Shown here: in pieces, positions 12,551 through 13,014 of the stretch
Position numbering within the stretch: the first letter of the stretch is position 1
How the letters are laid out: the number at the start of each line of letters is the position of its first letter
DNA from: Pseudomonadota bacterium
GTDB lineage: Bacteria > Desulfobacterota > GWC2-55-46 > JADFVP01
Length of the DNA: 13,014 nt
Assembly (NCBI GenBank): GCA_015222595.1
Contig: JADFVP010000015.1
Coordinates: forward strand, 1 to 13,014
Direction: 5' to 3'
The notes under the pieces: generated by a model
What the model saw: the letters and a program-made list of their open reading frames with translations, nothing else
Told to the model about the DNA's origin: nothing
The model's database searches: none
Position numbers and translations under genes: made by a program

Positions 12551-12862
12551 TTAGTCCAGTTTTATCTCTACGTCCACGCCTGCGGGAAGATCGAGTTTCA
12601 TCAACGCATCCACGGTGCCCTGTGACGGCTCGATGATATCCATGAGCCTTTTGTGCGTTCTGATCTCGAACTGCTCGCGAGACTTCTTATCCACATGTGG
12701 CGAGCGAAGCACGCAGTACTTGTTTATACGCGTCGGAAGAGGTATCGGCCCCTTGACCCGTGCGCCTGTTCTGCGAGCCGTTTCGACTATATCCCTGACG
12801 GACTTGTCCAGGAGTCTGTAGTCGAACGCCTTGAGTCTAATTCTGATTTTCTGGTTATCCAC
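12551..12862 (-). CDS. rpsJ: 30S ribosomal protein S10
   Basis: S10 is a 30S head protein that also joins the NusB transcription-antitermination complex. The product is 103 residues, the usual family length (about 102-105). The N-terminus reads VDNQKIRIRLKAFDYRLLDK, and the conserved IPLPT loop and a VEIKL-type C-terminus are present. I place the start at a GTG because a GGAG Shine-Dalgarno sits 8 nt upstream and the family pattern starts right there. A longer frame opens at a TTG at 12892, but it would add ten non-conserved residues and lacks a well-placed ribosome site. The gene opens the S10 block, 69 nt after tuf and 127 nt before rplC. No separate E. coli-like S10 leader fits in the short gap to tuf. 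Confidence 0.97.
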   Translation of the reverse strand: MDNQKIRIRLKAFDYRLLDKSVRDIVETARRTGARVKGPIPLPTRINKYCVLRSPHVDKKSREQFEIRTHKRLMDIIEPSQGTVDALMKLDLPAGVDVEIKLD

Positions 12863-12870
12863 CCTTATCG

Positions 12871-12874
12871 CTCC
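12871..12874 (-). promoter_or_regulatory. Ribosome binding site deciding the rpsJ GTG start
   Basis: GGAG on the minus strand, 8 nt before the GTG at 12862. It supports the short family-length S10 over a ten-residue longer version starting at the TTG at 12892. Confidence 0.75.
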
Positions 12875-12931
12875 ACACAATCTTCTTGACAATTAACTTT
12901 CAAAGAGCCTCTAAACTATCCCGAAACCCTG

Positions 12932-13014
12932 CTACTCTATTATGCTCGTTACAACTCCGGATCCAACCGTTCTGCCGCCCTCGCGTATGGCGAAGCGAAG
13001 GCCCTCTTCCATAG
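12932..13014 (-). CDS. tuf: Elongation factor Tu, C-terminal fragment (runs off the window)
   Basis: Only the last 26 codons and a TAG stop are present; the gene continues beyond the right edge. The visible peptide begins MEEGLRFAIREGGRTVGSGV and ends in SIIE. This is the strongly conserved end of EF-Tu domain 3 (the E. coli protein has LRFAIREGGRTVGAGVV here). EF-Tu delivers aminoacyl-tRNA to the ribosomal A site as a GTP complex. The gene lies 69 nt upstream of rpsJ on the same strand, the common str-to-S10 arrangement, so co-transcription is likely. All three isoleucines in the fragment use ATA. The nucleotide-binding domain cannot be seen, so integrity of the whole gene is unknown. Confidence 0.96.
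   Translation of the reverse strand, partial: MEEGLRFAIREGGRTVGSGVVTSIIE

Noticed and set aside
12863..12892. A ten-residue N-terminal extension of S10 starting at a TTG
   Set aside because: The family-length start at the GTG at 12862 has a well-spaced GGAG, while the TTG has none; the extra residues are not part of S10.
12863..12931. A promoter before rpsJ (TTGTCA with GATAAG 17 nt on)
   Set aside because: The -10-like word would sit right against the start codon and leave no leader for the ribosome site.
1..13014. A new mobile element, defence system or biosynthetic system
   Set aside because: Every long conserved frame is a known ribosomal, secretion or housekeeping gene in standard order; there are no transposase, integrase, toxin or CRISPR features.

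Overview
This window is a bacterial ribosomal-protein supercluster (S10 operon followed by spc operon). Every gene lies on the minus strand, so transcription runs from high to low coordinates. In transcription order it holds: the last 26 codons of tuf (EF-Tu), rpsJ, rplC, rplD, rplW, rplB, rpsS, rplV, rpsC, rplP, rpmC, rpsQ, rplN, rplX, rplE, rpsN (zinc type), rpsH, rplF, rplR, rpsE, rpmD, rplO, secY, adk, map and infA. That is 24 complete genes plus one fragment. No gene is broken or missing from the usual order, and I see no insertion sequence, CRISPR array, tRNA or rRNA.

The organism is a bacterium. The adk-map-infA tail after secY, the 61-residue four-cysteine S14, an L24 with a C-terminal four-cysteine ribbon and an adenylate kinase with a four-cysteine LID differ from E. 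coli. They are common in Gram-positive bacteria and in Deltaproteobacteria-like and related lineages. The wording of SecY and S10 reminds me of Deltaproteobacteria (Desulfobacterota) or a nearby candidate phylum, but that placement is tentative.

Layout. The products build the 30S and 50S subunits. They are followed by the membrane channel SecY and three housekeeping enzymes or factors: adenylate kinase, methionine aminopeptidase and IF-1. Several gene pairs are tightly coupled, with overlaps of 1 to 14 nt or gaps of 1 to 3 nt. Between these blocks sit six unusually long spacers of 127-204 nt, before rplC, rplB, rpsC, rplX, rplF and rpsE. No gap exceeds 300 bases.

The gene content is ordinary. 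The parts that deserve a second look are the spacers and the starts. Several spacers carry a related GC-rich repeat family or short hairpins, and one carries five copies of an 8-bp word. Seven of the 24 complete genes begin with GTG or TTG; six of these have a recognisable Shine-Dalgarno sequence, while map appears to rely on coupling. I found no evidence of a new biological system.
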